Shown here: in pieces, positions 1 through 10,657 of the stretch
How the letters are laid out: each line of letters begins with the position of its first letter
How positions within the stretch are numbered: the stretch's first letter is position 1
Position numbers and translations under genes: made by a program
Source of the DNA: Heliocybe sulcata
Lineage: Eukaryota; Basidiomycota; Agaricomycetes; Gloeophyllales; Gloeophyllaceae
Length of the DNA stretch: 64,000 bases
Direction of reading: 5' to 3'
Assembly (NCBI GenBank): GCA_004369045.1
Contig: ML213508.1
Coordinates: 199,928-263,927, forward strand
Notes under the pieces: model-generated
What the model was told of the DNA's origin: nothing
The model's database searches: none
What the model saw: the letters and a program-made list of their open reading frames with translations, nothing else

Positions 1-414
1 AGGAGAGGGGTTGTAAACATAAAGGAGTGTAACTAGGCTTTCAGCCACAAAGAGCGAATAAGGAAATAAAGAACGAATAAGGAAACCCACGTGCGGTCCT
101 CCGGTCTACGACTCCGAACCGTCACACATCCGCAGCTGGTTGCGTCAGGTTTCGTCTCTACCGTTTATTTAGCCTCTAATGTTGGTCTATGTACAGTGAC
201 AAGCGGCATTTCCAGGTCGATTGTCAAGCGTCTCGCAACGCTGCCTTATATCGATCATGACTACCTTGCGTGCCCCGTATATATGTATCAATAAATCATC
301 CAAAATGCAGCTTATCGCATTTGTAACGTTGTCATGTTTTCTGATACCGACTGTATCTCTGCGGCTCTCTGGGTACAGGCGGTCGACCTTGTCCTAATAG
401 AAAGCGAGGTTTGA
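1..414. other. no gene recognised
   Basis: Only short open frames without family resemblance are seen. No repeat or RNA gene is evident. Confidence 0.4.
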
Positions 415-945
415 ATTGGGCCAACAACCAAGCCCCGCGACTAAGGCGAGGATTTCGTCCTTCCCAAGCGGGGGCGCGCTGAAGTCCTCCTCGCGGCCGA
501 CGAGCCGCTCGCCAAGGGTGAATTGCAGAGATCATGACCTCGTATTTTCTACTGCCTAAATGGGTATTCCTGAACAACTCGAGGCAACTCTGGGTCCCCA
601 GGCGCGACGCGCTGTTGGAGTCGTTAGATATCGTCTCGCAGTGACTATCAAGGTGCTCGCCTGTTCCACGACCAGTTTCAGCTCGTTCGGTAGCAATGCC
701 TTTGTGTCCGGCGAGGCATCCATTTGCATGACCACGGCGGGGCCGTACTTCCACTCCACGCCGTACTCGCGCAAGGACAAATACTCGGCCATGTCTCGGG
801 CTCCTTGGTAGGTAGTTGAGGTCAAGGAGGACTGGGAATCCGAGGGGCTGCTGAGTGGAAACGATGCTAGTTCAGGGGAAGTGGGATTCAGATGCGTGAG
901 CGAGAGATTTGACGGGTTGGCATCGCTCTGGCCAGTCAGATGGCA
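415..945 (-). pseudogene. decayed partial copy of the NT-C2 domain gene
   Basis: On the minus strand this stretch aligns by eye, over most of its length, with about 7105-7730 inside the intact NT-C2 gene. Shared landmarks are the peptide NELKLVV, the following CAG-GCGAG junction, and the block around TEYLxLREYxVxW. Relative to the parent, the copy lacks roughly 110 bases corresponding to about 7250-7360, so the reading frame and the middle exon are lost. It has no N-terminal region and no downstream exon. It therefore looks like a truncated segmental duplicate lying about 6.2 kb from its parent, in the same orientation. Expression cannot be judged from sequence. Confidence 0.8.
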
Positions 946-2469
946 TGGCGTTGAAGAGAGGTGGATCTCCCATTGTTTGAGCTCTACAGATACCGTGGAA
1001 CAACCTCATTGGTCACGTAACAAATATGCGCGCAAAGCACGACACACCAGGCAAGTTGTGCTGTCCCAGTCGTCTCGCACACCTTTCGTGAGCTCTCTGC
1101 GCCACTCTCGCGTGCATTGCCTCTCTATGCCGCTAAACCGACCATCGCCGGCATGACAGCTCTTGTTCCGGCGGCTTCGAGATGCTGGTGCCATACTGCG
1201 CCATCAAAATCAACATAACTCAAGCATATGGGTGCAATGTACACATACCTCATCGACCCGGTGCAGAGAAATTTGTCTCGTCCATCCCGACCCAATCTAT
1301 CTGTCCGGATCTTCTCAAGGACCGGGCCCACCGTTTGGTTATGTCGCTGTGCATGCATCGAGTCGTAGAAATGTCTGTGTCAGTAAGTGGGTGAGTAGAC
1401 GTAGCGGAAATCAGCTCCGCACGACGGGCCTCATTCACTCCCGCACAGACAACGGATGGAATTGATACATACTACGTCGAGCATATACAGCTAGTCTCAA
1501 GCTGTCTCCAAAGAGATAACGCTGAACCACGACAGATGAGTTGAAAATGCAATTTACCTGGATTCGAGTACCCGACGTACCATGTCGTTGGCACCTCTGT
1601 CTCGCAAATCTTCTGTTAGCCTCGAGCAACGCTCAAACAGCACACATTTCCATGCACCAACCAAAGCCTAGAGACATTGTAATTAGTTCGTGCAAGGAAT
1701 AACGCCCTGCGAAAACTAGAGCTCACCTGAACGTCGAGATCACGAAGCGTTACTTGCCTTGAGAGGGAGTATAGCAGCCCAAGCACGTAGTCACCGACTA
1801 ATGTCTTTCAAACGCGTCTAGCATATAAAAGTTTACCTCGACAACTGAGAATCCATGAGGACCTTCGAAGTACTGTAGACGCAGAGGCTTCTTCTGGACA
1901 TACCCCGAGTCAGAAAGCTCCTAGCGGCGACAGACAAGCTGGAAGCAAGTTACGCCGACCGAATGTTGCACTCTGTTGAGGTCATGCGCAATGGATGGGA
2001 GGACCGCCGGGAACGACAAAAGCGCGTCGAAGGTCGGCCCGCTGTCGCAATCGCCACCGCTCTCTCTCATTCCCTCCGATTCTGGCTGACGCTACGCTGG
2101 CTGCCACGGACTCTGGCGACACGAGGAGACTAAGATCTTTAGAGTATGTACAAGCTACGATTTCGCTACTTACTCCATCTGTTTTCCCGCCCGTCTTGCC
2201 TCAGAGATGGCCCGGCAACGGCGTCCTCAGAGATCCCTTATGGTACATTATTCCACGACACGAAGTGGCGACGGCCGAGACATGGCTGCAAGTATTCTAG
2301 CGCGCAGTTCACTCCGCACAGAATAACCGTTGCCAGACCCGATATGTCGTCCGTATTGTTGTCACTGTGCTGCCTCACATTCACGGGTTGCGGGTGGTCA
2401 ATAACACAGCGGGAGTTCCACCATTTCGAACGTTGCAATATGTTGGTCGAAATGGATTACACTCAGTAA
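946..2469. other. about 1.5 kb without recognised genes
   Basis: There are scattered short open frames on both strands, none with a family signature or convincing splice structure. Base composition resembles neighbouring intergenic DNA. Confidence 0.35.
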
Positions 2470-2795
2470 ATATATAGGAGTAGCTTTTGGTGGCAGCCAA
2501 TATAATTAATGAGAAGTGATGCAAATATAAAGCGATCTATTTTATTAAATTCAACATTGTATTGACATTCAATATATGGTATTTTGATGAGATCAATATT
2601 TATTACAAAATATCACATCAAGCTGATGCTGTCGGAAGGTTGTCAAATCTGAGATTAAGGGAACGAGAATATGCGATAAAAAAGATCATATTTTACACCA
2701 TCAGAGAAGGAAGATGAAATCAAAATATGGAAATACATTTGCAACAATCTAAAAATTGATACCAAAAGTAAAGCTATAGCGTCTAAAGGTATTGC

Positions 2796-2850
2796 CCCGG
2801 TTATTGCCCATTGCTGACCCGATCACTGGGCAATAATTAATAACCGGGCA
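2796..2850. repeat. imperfect palindrome
   Basis: The motif CCGGTTATTGCCCA is followed about 15 bases later by its near-complement TGGGCAATA, a short insertion, then ACCGGGC. A stem-loop could form from the two halves. It lies in the GC-rich core of the AT-rich insert. Confidence 0.6.
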
Positions 2851-3040
2851 AAGGCTGCCCGGTACCGGCACAGCCACCACCCGATAAATGCCCCGGTCAT
2901 TGTGGGCTGCACTCCGGCAATATTGTGTGCAGGTTCCTGCCAGATGTGGTGCAGCTACACCACAGGGTAGTGAATAAAACAGTCAGTCTTTACAGTATGA
3001 ACTCTTATGTGCCCTCCCATGTGCATGAACCCTTATCAGG

Positions 3041-3160
3041 TGTCTACTGGTTGTCTACTGGGCTATCGGGCATTTACTGGGTGGCTACTGGGCGGCGTCT
3101 ACTGGGCGGCTATCGGGCATCTACTGGGCGGTTATCGGGCATCTACTGGGCGGCTACTGG
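3041..3160. repeat. 22-bp minisatellite, about five units
   Basis: Units of the type TCTACTGGGCGGCTATCGGGCA follow one another head to tail, with variants ending in CTACTGGGCGG. Units are contiguous without unique spacers, so this is a tandem repeat and not a CRISPR array. Confidence 0.8.
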
Positions 3161-3485
3161 ACCAATACCTTTTGCAAGATTGCAGAATATATCATTTTCA
3201 TAACCATTTCGGACAATGTCGGCAGCTGATATTATGTATCTTTTAATATTTATTTAATCATAATCAATTTAAAAATATCTATTGAGCAACATTTAGGGAA
3301 CCCCCAAAATCCCAAATTTTGTCACATTCTAAATTGATTGCAAAGGAAGATATATTACCACCATTATGCATAGCATTTTTATCTCTGCTATACAGTCTTG
3401 CAAAAGGAATCACAATAGATGATATATACAGGGAGCCATGAAGGGTTTCAAGAATAATAACTTTTGCAACTTAGGGAATCAATTA

Positions 3486-5051
3486 TTAAATTAATGGATT
3501 TGATTTCCATTTTGACCAACATATTGTAATGTCCGAAATGGTGCAACTCCCGCTGTGTAAGATAGATTGCAAGATTAGATGCATACTGTAATAGTATTTG
3601 CAATATACACGTGAGATGGAGTATGGGCAGAAAGCCTGTCTAAGCACTGAATCGGCGATGATTTCTGTTTGGCATTCGCTCGCTGCTTCATTGGAGTCTT
3701 TGAAACTTGAAGCGGCTATTTGAAGAGTCATGGGGCTATTAGACGAGACCTGGGATATGACGCACTCGTCGGCTGTTTGGCTTTGCTCTGGCAGAGCTAG
3801 GTTGGAACCAGGTGTTTCAGGGCTACTTTCAGGCAATTTCGAACGCTTGGATACTTCGAGTTGTTGCTCGGAGCTTGCCTTAGTGCGATCAATCGACGAC
3901 CGACGCGCGAATTGTGTCGCCATTGGGGTGGCTGATGATTTCCGATCTTGGTAGGGCTTCGCAGCGATTGGCCGGACCTCAGTGCGCTTGCCAGGAGGTA
4001 AGCCTCGTCCCTTCCTTGGCTGGACGAACATGTCACATCAGAATGGATATCTCCACAATCGAAGGAACCTTACGTTCTTGGCATCCGGTCTAGGTTCCGG
4101 TGCTAGTGTAGCCCACCGCTTTTCAAGAACATGCGTTCGTGCCGTGATGAACAGGAGGGCTTCCCGTAGCATAGGAATGAGTATCTTGTAAGGCATCCTA
4201 TAGACCTCCAAAGCAGGGACGAACACATACGTCCAGTCTATTACCTCATCAGCAAAAGCTTTACGCGTTCATTGTGTTGCGTACCCTGTCTGATGAGGTC
4301 CCTGCTTGGCTCTCCTTCTACCAGAACTTCCCGTTCCTCACCCTCCGCGCTCCTAACTTTCTCGACATCCGCTCCCCTGGTCACAATCAGGCCTAACGCA
4401 AACTTGACTCTTCGAACAATTTTGCGCCTGACCACCGCATCCTTCGAGACTAGCTTCTTGGCGACGATCATAGGTGCTGACATCGTAACTATGCGTGACC
4501 ATTCTGGCGCAGGGACGGAAGGAGGGTTGAGTGGCGGTGGTCGAGATCGCGTGCGTTCCTGGCTGTCGACGCATGCAAGCAGGGCTTTTGGTACCGCCTG
4601 GACCTGCAAGGAAGGGCGTTTGTAACGCGGTAACGACTTGGAAAGGATGCGACGTGGTACGTTGGTCGCTGGATGGTATGGGTTACAGAACGCGTCCTTT
4701 CGAATATCGCGGCCGATGAGAACTGGGTAGTGGTCACCGGGTGTATTCCGCCTGAACTGCCAAACACTGCATCAATATGTTATGTCGTGAGGATTGAGTG
4801 AGGAGTCGTGTTGCTGCATTCGCTAAATATTCTCAGGGCGTTATTCTTGCTCTATGTCCACAGGATATCGTTATATGCTCTGTGCGACACATAACACCAG
4901 GGTATTGGGACATAGAACTAAGCTCTTCTCCGCCTCGTGCATCATCCTGCACTTGGTTCCAGATTAACATGACTGCAGCACTCACCCGAATGGATTTAAG
5001 CTTCCCGGCTTTCGGTAGTCGCGACAGTTCAAGTATTCTGTGTTGTGGCAT
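3486..5051 (-). CDS. RnpA-like basic protein, probably mitochondrial
   Basis: Four exons join in frame: 4986-5051, 4285-4756, 4074-4237, 3486-4019 (411 residues). The central part resembles the bacterial RNase P protein fold. A basic segment (IVAKKLVSKDAVVRRKIVRR) sits where RnpA has its valine-strand plus RNR helix. It is followed by a strand-like stretch (WTYVFVPALEVYRMPY) and the helix LIPMLREALL, comparable to the RnpA C-terminus. The N-terminal part is basic and the C-terminal 170 residues are low complexity, rich in Ser, Glu and Gln. No function is proven. A mitochondrial RNA-binding or ribosome-associated role is inference. The last exon runs into the AT-rich insert and takes its stop there, so the true C-terminus may have been altered. 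Confidence 0.45.
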
Positions 5052-5246
5052 TGTGGCATAGGTTGCAAAGAAGGCAACGGACCAAGCTTCAAATTACCTA
5101 TATTAATTTAAAGTTGAAGCCGGAGTTATTACCATAAAACGTAATTCTAATCTGGACATACAATACAGTGCCTCTTAAATTATACTGTTAAATCTCACCT
5201 TGTAATCTGCTTATAATCCCGTCTTCGTTCTGAGTCGTCGCCCGCG

Positions 5247-5728
5247 ATGCTGCCCTCGCTACTTGTCCTCTCCTCTTTTCCAACTCAGGCCTTCAAACGC
5301 TCCCAGGAAGGTCTATTTCACGGAAAAACGAAACTGACCGGGTACAGCATCCCTTTTTCCAAGCACAAAACCAAACGGACATGGCTGCCGAACATACAAT
5401 CGAAGCGAATCTTCTCAGATGCGCTGGGAAAAACGCTTAAGCTCAAGGTCACGACAAAGGCGATGAAAACGATGAAGAAGGTGCGTCGTGCGTGGGCCTT
5501 GACGCTCGGAATTTCCTGACGTCCGTGAACGTCAAGTATGGCACGGACGGCAAGATGGATCTGGACAGGTACTTGCTTCGTACAAAGTCGGATAAGCTGG
5601 GTCAACAGGGCATGCGACTGCGGCTACGCGTAGAGGAGGCACTGGAGAAGAAGAGGCAGAAGACGCTGGCGGGCGCGGCTGCTGCTCCTGTACCGGCACC
5701 TAGAGTAGCTGCGCGGCCTGCGTTATGA
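5247..5728 (+). CDS. MRPL24: mitochondrial large-subunit ribosomal protein bL28m
   Basis: Two exons, 5247-5480 and 5537-5728, give 141 residues with one 56-nt intron. The stretch GLFHGKTKLTGYSIPFSKHK followed by KTKRTWLPNIQSKRI and LKLKVTTKAMKTMKK is the bL28 core. In bacteria it reads roughly as GK-G-N-SH-N-KTKRR-PNLQ. After the intron comes a fungal-type extension (DLDRYLLRTKSDKLG, MRLRLRVEEA) ending in an Ala/Pro-rich tail. The product should sit in the mitochondrial large ribosomal subunit. The start gives a short hydrophobic and basic leader suited to import. It lies head to head with the RnpA-like gene at 195 bp, so the two may share a promoter. Confidence 0.8.
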
Positions 5729-6575
5729 CCTCTTACCCAGCCGCGAGGTATGTTCGTTGCGTCTTTGAATGGATGCTTTTCTCAGAGGTTATCAGGATGA
5801 GTCCACGAATCACTGGGCGCTCCTGGTCAGTTCCCTCGTGCATTCGTCCCTTCGATGTTCTCACCTTTACTTCAGTACAATCCTACGTGATTTCAGACCC
5901 GTAACATATGCGGACCCGTGCAGACTTAATCGTACAATCCCAGGAATATTCGCGTATATGTCCACCTGGACATCGGACAAGAAGCAGAACATCAAGGCCG
6001 ACATGTGCAGCAGAGGGTGCGACGTAAGTAGGGATACGCTAAGGGGCCTTTGATTTCCTGTCGAGGCAATCTTGCCGTATCAGAATAGCGAGAAAGTGCT
6101 AGCATCATCCTGTATTTTCATGCCGGCGAATCAGAAATCCTTCGATCCGAGGTGTCGTCTCAAGGTCCACATAAAGCAGCGAGCGTGCCGATGGCATTGG
6201 GACCGTGCTGCGCTCCATACTTCGTTGTTGCGGATGAGGATTTACCGTTGCCAAGAAATACACCTCTAGCGCGCGTTTTTTCCAACTCACGACAGTGCCA
6301 CTGGAGATCTCAACCTCCTACCAGTCGAGGAAGACAACCTTCTCAGCAGGAGCCAGAATAACAAGGGGGCACAAGTAATCATATTGCGACGTGAATCTAC
6401 GAGGGCCATAGTCTACTGAAATCACTATCCACCAGAAAGACGAAGATCATAAAGTTAGCGCAAAGGGAGGGAGCGAGATGAAGAAACAATCAAATACAGA
6501 AGCAATACAAGCGAATACCCAACATTATAGAGCATCTACCATAACCAGGGTCATAGCGGCACGTCCATGGCGCAC
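5729..6575. other. intergenic, nothing recognised
   Basis: This lies between the convergent 3' ends of bL28m and the NT-C2 gene. Open frames are short and without resemblance to known families. Confidence 0.4.
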
Positions 6576-8108
6576 CTAAGTCTCCGCTCTCACCGCCTGT
6601 CTCTTCAACAAATTGGGTGTCTCCGGGCGACTCCCATGGCCACCAACAATCCTATGCCGCGACCACCATCCCTTCTGCCTTCCACTCCTGCTTCCAGTCC
6701 CGCTCGCGGGCTCGGAATTCGAGTCGCTCGTAGCCAGCGACGGCGACCCGTCCAGCGCGCTCGCACTGTCCGTCCCGCTCATCGTACTCTGCTTCTCCGA
6801 CTCGATCGAAACACTCCCACTGCTGCTGTCCTCCAACGCCTTCGCCTCCTTCGACCCTGGAGGAACGTGGTACGTGAACGGCGAGGGCGTCGTCGACGTC
6901 GTCGGGACAGGGTTGAATATCGCCTCGATGAGCGTCTCTGTCGTGCGCGGTCCGTACGCGGACGGCAGCTGGTCGAGCTCGAAGGGGACGTCTTTGTCGC
7001 GGGTCACCGTGGCGTCCGGGTCCGAGGAGCGCACGCCCTCGCCGTGCTCGCCGTAGAGATCGAGCGTGCGGTTGAGCCACGCGGGCGAGCGGTAGACTTC
7101 GTTGTTCAGCAGCCCCGCGACCCCGGCGAGGATCTCGCCCTTGCGAAGCGGGGGCGCGTTGAAGTCCTTCTCGCCGCCGACGTGCTGCACGTCAAGGGTG
7201 AGCTGCAGAGATCATGAGTTCGTATATGGCTCTGCCTAAATGGGAGGCATACCTTGAGAACAGCGTTGGTTTTGCTTTGTCGGAGGAGATAGTTGCGTGT
7301 CACAGGACCTGCACCCGCGTACTCGGCCAGGTTCAAGATGACATGGCCCAGACGGGGATTCTCGGGCGAGTCGGGGTCCCCGGGCGTGACGCGCTGTTTG
7401 GGTACTTAGATAGTTTCTCGGATTGACTATCGAGATACTCGCCTGTTTCACGACCAGTTTCAGTTCGTTCGGTAGTAGAGCCTTTGTGTCTCTTGAGACA
7501 TCCATTTGGACGACTACGGTGAGAGCATGTTCCCACTTGACGCTGTGCTCGCGCAAGGGCAGATATTCGGTCATGCCTCGGGCGCCCGAGTAAGCGGTAG
7601 AGGTCAGGGAGGACTGAGAATCGGAGGGGCTGCTGAGAGGAAACGACGATAGTTTAGGGGAAGTGGGACTCAGATGGGTGAGGGAGAGATTGGACAGGTT
7701 GGCGTTGCTCCGTGCCCAGTCCTTGAGAGAATTCCGGTCCTGCTCCTCGTCGCCCTCCTCTTCATCGTGGTCGTTGACAACGATCTCAGGGCCCTCCGCC
7801 GCCTTCTCCTTCCCCTTCACACTCGAGTTCCCGGAGGTCGACCTGTGGGCGCGAATCTTGTTGAACAAGCCGGAGTTGGGTGCGGCCGAGACGACGTGGT
7901 TGAAGCGCCACTTGACACCAAACTCGCCGTGGACGTACGGCACGCTCGAAATCTGGTGGATAGCGAGTTTCACCTGGAATAGCGCGTGTTTCGGGCGCAA
8001 ATGAGCGAGTTGGGACCGCAAGCCACCATGATGAGAGGACGACGCGGATGCACTGGGATCCTGACCAGAGGAACTGGAGACTTGAGTGGCAGACCCTGAC
8101 GTGGACAT
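6576..8108 (-). CDS. NT-C2 (EEIG1/EHBP1 N-terminal C2) domain protein
   Basis: Three exons: 7443-8108, 7253-7393, 6576-7202 (477 residues). The N-terminal half contains a split NT-C2 domain. Strands HALFQVKLAIHQISSVPYV and EFGVKWRFNHVV come first, then a Ser/Glu-rich insertion, then TEYLPLREHSVKWEHALTV and PNELKLVVKQ. The domain closes with NPRLGHVILNLAEYAG and the Y-L-L-R-Q-S-K-N-A-V-L-K strand. NT-C2 proteins bind membranes and link them to cytoskeletal or trafficking machinery. The C-terminal 200 residues are Ser/Thr/Pro-rich and end in basic residues. The first intron fits frame only as a GC-AG intron (CAG|GCGAGT). A TATAAAG lies at about 8399, roughly 290 bp upstream. A broken partial copy lies at 415-945. 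Confidence 0.85.
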
Positions 8109-8893
8109 TTCGAGGAGGCCTCGGACGAGTGGCTAGTGGTCCAGATCTGTCAGGGCAGTTGTGGTTGCTTTTCGGGGCATGAACAAGGTATCAGAGTAAG
8201 AGCGAACGAGCATGCCGGAGAGATATGAGCGAGCCCAAAGCAACCCGAGCGCTGGTCTCTCGCAAGCTTTGATGTCAGTGTTCTGTCAGCGGCCAGAGTC
8301 CGGAGCTAGTCCCGTCGCCACGTGGGTTGCCGATGACGATGCCAGGGGCTGGATCACCGACCGCTGCGGCCAGCATGTGCGGTCGCTATTGGCTCCTTTA
8401 TAAAGCACGGGCGTAACGCCCAGAGAAGAAGCAGGATATGAAGGCGGGGCGATGCTATCAGCGTTGAGTATGAATGTAGGAAGTCGGCGAATTAATGAGA
8501 AGGATCAGTAGGAAGGGGTCCCCGTACCCTCGTCACCACGTCGAAGTATCGCTGGCATACGACCCTCGGGTTATCTGCGGCACAGGGTTGGCACCAGAGC
8601 GCTCGCTCAGCTATCATTCATCTGAATCAGGGCAGGGGCCATCAGCTTTGTTTGCCCAGTTGCAGCTAGCAGATTTGATGGGCGCATCTACCCCTGTCGA
8701 TATCGCCGGCTAGGGGTCATCGATCAGGCCTAAGGATGAAGACAAACCTCCGAGGCCGATAGCGTCGCAATCTTGCCCGGCCAATGGAAGCATGAAGCCG
8801 ACGGGTGCGATTTCTTGCCTGCTCTGAATTTTCTGCGGCTCGAGGGACCGTTACAAACGAAGTCTCGCATCAGCCAAGATTTCTACCCCGGAT
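8109..8893. other. upstream region of the NT-C2 gene
   Basis: No supported gene. A TATA-like TTTATAAAG occurs at about 8398. The remainder has only short open frames. Confidence 0.4.
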
Positions 8894-9205
8894 TTGGTGG
8901 AAAAGGAATGGATCGTACCTGCCATAACGAAGGGTAAGCTGGAGTACGCGACTTCAGGTAGTGTCAAGGGCATACCAATCAATTACACGTCGCTGATGGG
9001 CCATTCAGTGCACGCAACAAGTGCAGAGTTTCACGTCCGAGTAAAGGCGGCCTTGGACGCGCATTGGCCAACATACGAGGACCTTACTTCCTCTCTACGA
9101 CCTGCGGTACTGGTGAGGAGCAAGCCATTCTGCATCTCCCACTGGCTTGCAAATTTGGGTAGTCGCAGGAATCCTCGCATCGTAAATAACTATTGGCGGG
9201 TTTGA
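8894..9205 (+). CDS. unrecognised open frame, possible gene remnant
   Basis: About 100 codons without a stop, and open for some 25 codons further upstream in the same frame without an ATG. The composition looks protein-like (KEWIVPAITKGKLEY, SGSVKGIPINYTSL, ALDAHWPTYEDL) and differs from the short noise frames around it. I do not recognise a family. It may be one exon of a decayed gene or chance. No splice partners were found in the flanking kilobase. Confidence 0.2.
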   Translation: MVEKEWIVPAITKGKLEYATSGSVKGIPINYTSLMGHSVHATSAEFHVRVKAALDAHWPTYEDLTSSLRPAVLVRSKPFCISHWLANLGSRRNPRIVNNYWRV

Positions 9206-10657
9206 CTGCCCTTGGAGATGCGAGTGAAGACGCAATATAGCGACTATGCACGATGTCTCTGTATGCGCAAACAGGTTGTGCGCGAGCACATCAGCACTCG
9301 AGTTCGACTAGTGCCCGAAGAGTAATGAGGGAGGAAATGTATCGACTAACCTTAAGCCAGTCATTCTTATCACTGAACGACAAGTCGTGGTGAAGACTGT
9401 AATGATGACACGGTCGTTTTGGAACGGCGCACGAGGGGTAGCAGAGCGTGCCGGTTCTATCGTGCTGGTCCGCTAGGCTCCAAATGCGGGAAGGCCGTCA
9501 AATACACTTAACGGTGAGAGTTGCCAATCCCTCCGTGCTTAGACTATTCAGGGGCCCGCGCGAAAGAGTCATAGAATGCACGCACTAGTTCTGAAATACT
9601 AGTGTCCTGCCGACAAGGCGCATATAGTCAGCGTCGGGCTTCCTGTCACAGGAGGGACATAGTTGAAACTTTCTTGAACACGCGTAAGACAACCATCACG
9701 TCAGTACTTCGAAATACAATACGAGAGAGCAGTGCTGACCGTTGATAATGGTCATGTATCTCGTTCGCGGCTGATCATTCGGGCGACTTCAGGGATCGCC
9801 GGGTCTAGAGTTTGAGAAAGTGTTATACTCTAGATCCATGGTGGTGCCCACAAAGGAAAAACACCACTCAATTTACAGGATGGCATGCATGTAGCCATCC
9901 TACTTACGAGAGAGAGCTTCAAGTGCACCTGTATGCGCGGCCATTCCGAAGGAACGGCTCTAAATGCATGCGCATCGGCGTCTGAAATCCCACTCGGCAG
10001 GAATAATACATAAGTGATACTTAGCGCAATTAACAGGTGAGAACTGACCGAAGCCGAGCTTTTGCGATTGCAGTCATACGCACTAAGTTATAAACGCCTC
10101 TTTTGCTTGCGTCTGTTCCGTGTGCCAGTGTATTAAGAGAGACATATGCAAATAAGCCGACTATACTGTAAAGTTGTAGACCGGTCATGGGAGTATGTCA
10201 GAGCGGCGTAGAGAGGAAAGACCGACTAGGTGCGCGACGGTGGCGCGAGTAATTGGCAGACGCGTCGCGCTCACGTGACCGCTACGTCTGCGGGGCGCGT
10301 CTGTTTTATGCCCAGCATTGCGATACAGCTGCTGATCCTTCCATCTATTGACCACCATTCGCCGTTGTGCAAGATTCCTGGATATGGAGGAGATATATGC
10401 AGACAACTGGCTGACCATACTCTCTGAGATGGTGGTCGTCATTGGATAACAAGTTAGCCTACAACATTGGGAGTGCACTGCCAGGCATCTTTCCATTTGG
10501 CTCTCAAAGTGCTGCTTCTACTGGTACGAACAACTCTTTCTGATAATGCGCGTAAGATTTTCCATTAATGGCATCTGCAGGCATAACGAGGATCCAGTAA
10601 ATCGTTCGTGAAACCCGATATGAGCGCTATCCTCCCAGTCGATGCCGCTCTGGTACT
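9206..10657. other. about 1.4 kb without recognised genes
   Basis: Only short frames without resemblance are present, and no clear repeats. Confidence 0.35.

Larger units (their letters stand above)
2470..3485. other. AT-rich insert-like block
   Basis: Composition changes abruptly to AT-rich compared with the GC-balanced surroundings. The block holds a palindrome-bearing GC-rich core, a 22-bp minisatellite, and AT-rich arms. The string ACCATTTCGGACA occurs near 3202 and again, inverted, near 3530. No transposase is readable. A non-autonomous mobile element or its remnant is the likeliest explanation, but the class cannot be named. Confidence 0.4.

Noticed and set aside
3041-3160. Regularly spaced repeats resembling a CRISPR array
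   Set aside because: The units are contiguous with no unique spacers, no cas genes are present, and the DNA is eukaryotic.
6567-7217. 216-codon plus-strand Arg-rich frame
   Set aside because: Mirror of the third exon of the NT-C2 gene on the other strand.
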